A stretch of DNA of 6,354 bases from UBA3910 sp964626065 (GTDB taxonomy: Bacteria > Bacillota > Limnochordia > Darwinibacteriales > Darwinibacteriaceae). Position 1 is the stretch's first letter. Each line of letters starts with the position of its first letter. Shown here in pieces: positions 6,162 to 6,354 of this stretch. The translations under genes and the position numbers were made by a program. Where the stretch lies: positions 1 through 6,354 of the forward strand of contig CAZVDE010000075.1 in NCBI GenBank assembly GCA_964626065.1, given 5' to 3'. The notes beneath the pieces are model-generated. The model was not told the origin of the DNA. It did no database searches and saw only the letters and a program-made list of their open reading frames with translations.

Positions 6162-6168
6162 CCTCCTT
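6162..6168 (-). promoter_or_regulatory. Ribosome binding site deciding the rodA start
   Basis: On the minus strand it reads AAGGAGG, 7 bases before the ATG at 6154. This settles the start against the 42-residue-longer in-frame ATG at 6280. Confidence 0.85.
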
Positions 6169-6181
6169 CCAGCTTGTCTTT

Positions 6182-6187
6182 ATTATA
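6182..6187 (-). promoter_or_regulatory. Probable -10 box of the rodA promoter
   Basis: A perfect TATAAT on the minus strand would start transcription about 20 bases before the rodA ATG. The -35 position (around 6205-6210, minus strand TGGTTT) is far from consensus, so the promoter may be weak or activator-dependent. An inverted repeat fills the spacer. Confidence 0.5.
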
Positions 6188-6188
6188 A

Positions 6189-6211
6189 CTGGTTTTCCCG
6201 GCGTAAACCAG
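6189..6211. repeat. Inverted repeat in the rodA promoter spacer
   Basis: CTGGTTT (6189-6195) and AAACCAG (6205-6211) form perfect 7-base arms around a 9-base centre. It begins one base upstream of the rodA -10 box and reaches the -35 position, where a regulator could bind. A second perfect palindrome, GCCCTAGGGC at 6211-6220, abuts it. The operator role is inference. Confidence 0.4.
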
Positions 6212-6241
6212 CCCTAGGGCCAAAAGCTCGCCTAAAAGGTG

Positions 6242-6270
6242 TTGACCCCTTTTTGCCTCTCTGTTATAAT
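6242..6270 (+). promoter_or_regulatory. Strong sigma-A promoter of tRNA-Lys
   Basis: TTGACC (6242-6247) and TATAAT (6265-6270) are separated by exactly 17 bases. A TG one base before the -10 (6262-6263) makes an extended -10. Transcription should begin around 6277, so the tRNA precursor has a leader of under ten bases. The strength suits a stable RNA gene. Confidence 0.85.
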
Positions 6271-6283
6271 GACTTTGCATGAT

Positions 6284-6354
6284 GAGCCATTAGCTCAGCC
6301 GGCAGAGCACCGGACTTTTAATCCGGGTGTCCCGCGTTCGAATCGCGGATGGCT
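6284..6354 (+). tRNA. tRNA-Lys (TTT), last few bases beyond the window
   Basis: The cloverleaf is nearly complete: acceptor GAGCCAT (6284-6290), D stem GCTC/GAGC (6293-6296, 6305-6308), and anticodon stem CCGGA/TCCGG around loop CTTTTAA with anticodon TTT at 6317-6319. A 5-base variable loop and T stem CCGCG/CGCGG around TTCGAAT follow, then ATGGCT. The final acceptor base, discriminator and any CCA lie outside the window. It may head a longer tRNA operon to the right. Confidence 0.95.

Noticed and set aside
6155..6280. A 42-residue extension of the RodA-like protein from an ATG at 6280
   Set aside because: It would cross the tRNA-Lys promoter and lacks a ribosome binding site, whereas AAGGAGG precedes the ATG at 6154 by 7 bases.

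Overview
The window looks like chromosomal core DNA from a low-to-medium GC, endospore-forming Gram-positive bacterium, probably a clostridial or Peptococcaceae-type Firmicute. The evidence is strong AGGAGG-type ribosome binding sites, GTG and TTG starts, tRNA genes with an encoded CCA end, a DUF4363-like protein, a small hydrophilic spore-protein-like gene behind a possible sigma-G promoter, and a RodA-type SEDS protein. No phage, transposon, CRISPR or plasmid genes are visible. The taxonomic call is inference from gene content.

Layout, left to right: the 3' two-thirds of a tRNA-His (1-53); a terminator that can work in both directions (63-96); a leftward diacylglycerol-kinase/YegS-type lipid kinase (126-995); a divergent small rightward gene resembling a spore protein (1091-1276); a second bidirectional terminator (1284-1305); a leftward small membrane-anchored DUF4363-like protein (1314-1751); a rightward pair made of a GT4 glycosyltransferase (1848-2939) and a 706-residue exported, membrane-anchored protein with an alkaline-phosphatase-superfamily-like domain (2936-5056); a leftward rodA/ftsW-family gene (5018-6154) whose 3' end overlaps the previous gene by 39 bp; and a rightward tRNA-Lys (6284 to the window end) with a near-consensus promoter. 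Transcription direction flips at nearly every gene, so most are single-gene units. Only the glycosyltransferase and the large membrane protein form an evident operon. No gene-free gap exceeds 300 bp.

Functionally the window leans towards the cell envelope: a lipid kinase (probably diacylglycerol recycling), a cytoplasmic glycosyltransferase coupled to an exported membrane protein of unknown function, and the peptidoglycan polymerase RodA. The most interesting part is the glycosyltransferase/membrane-protein pair. The extracellular domain of the second protein keeps the outline of an alkaline-phosphatase-like fold but seems to lack several usual metal-binding residues, and its membrane half carries polar motifs (GLGNEFMG, GTNVGG, NDSGV) that I cannot assign to a characterised family.
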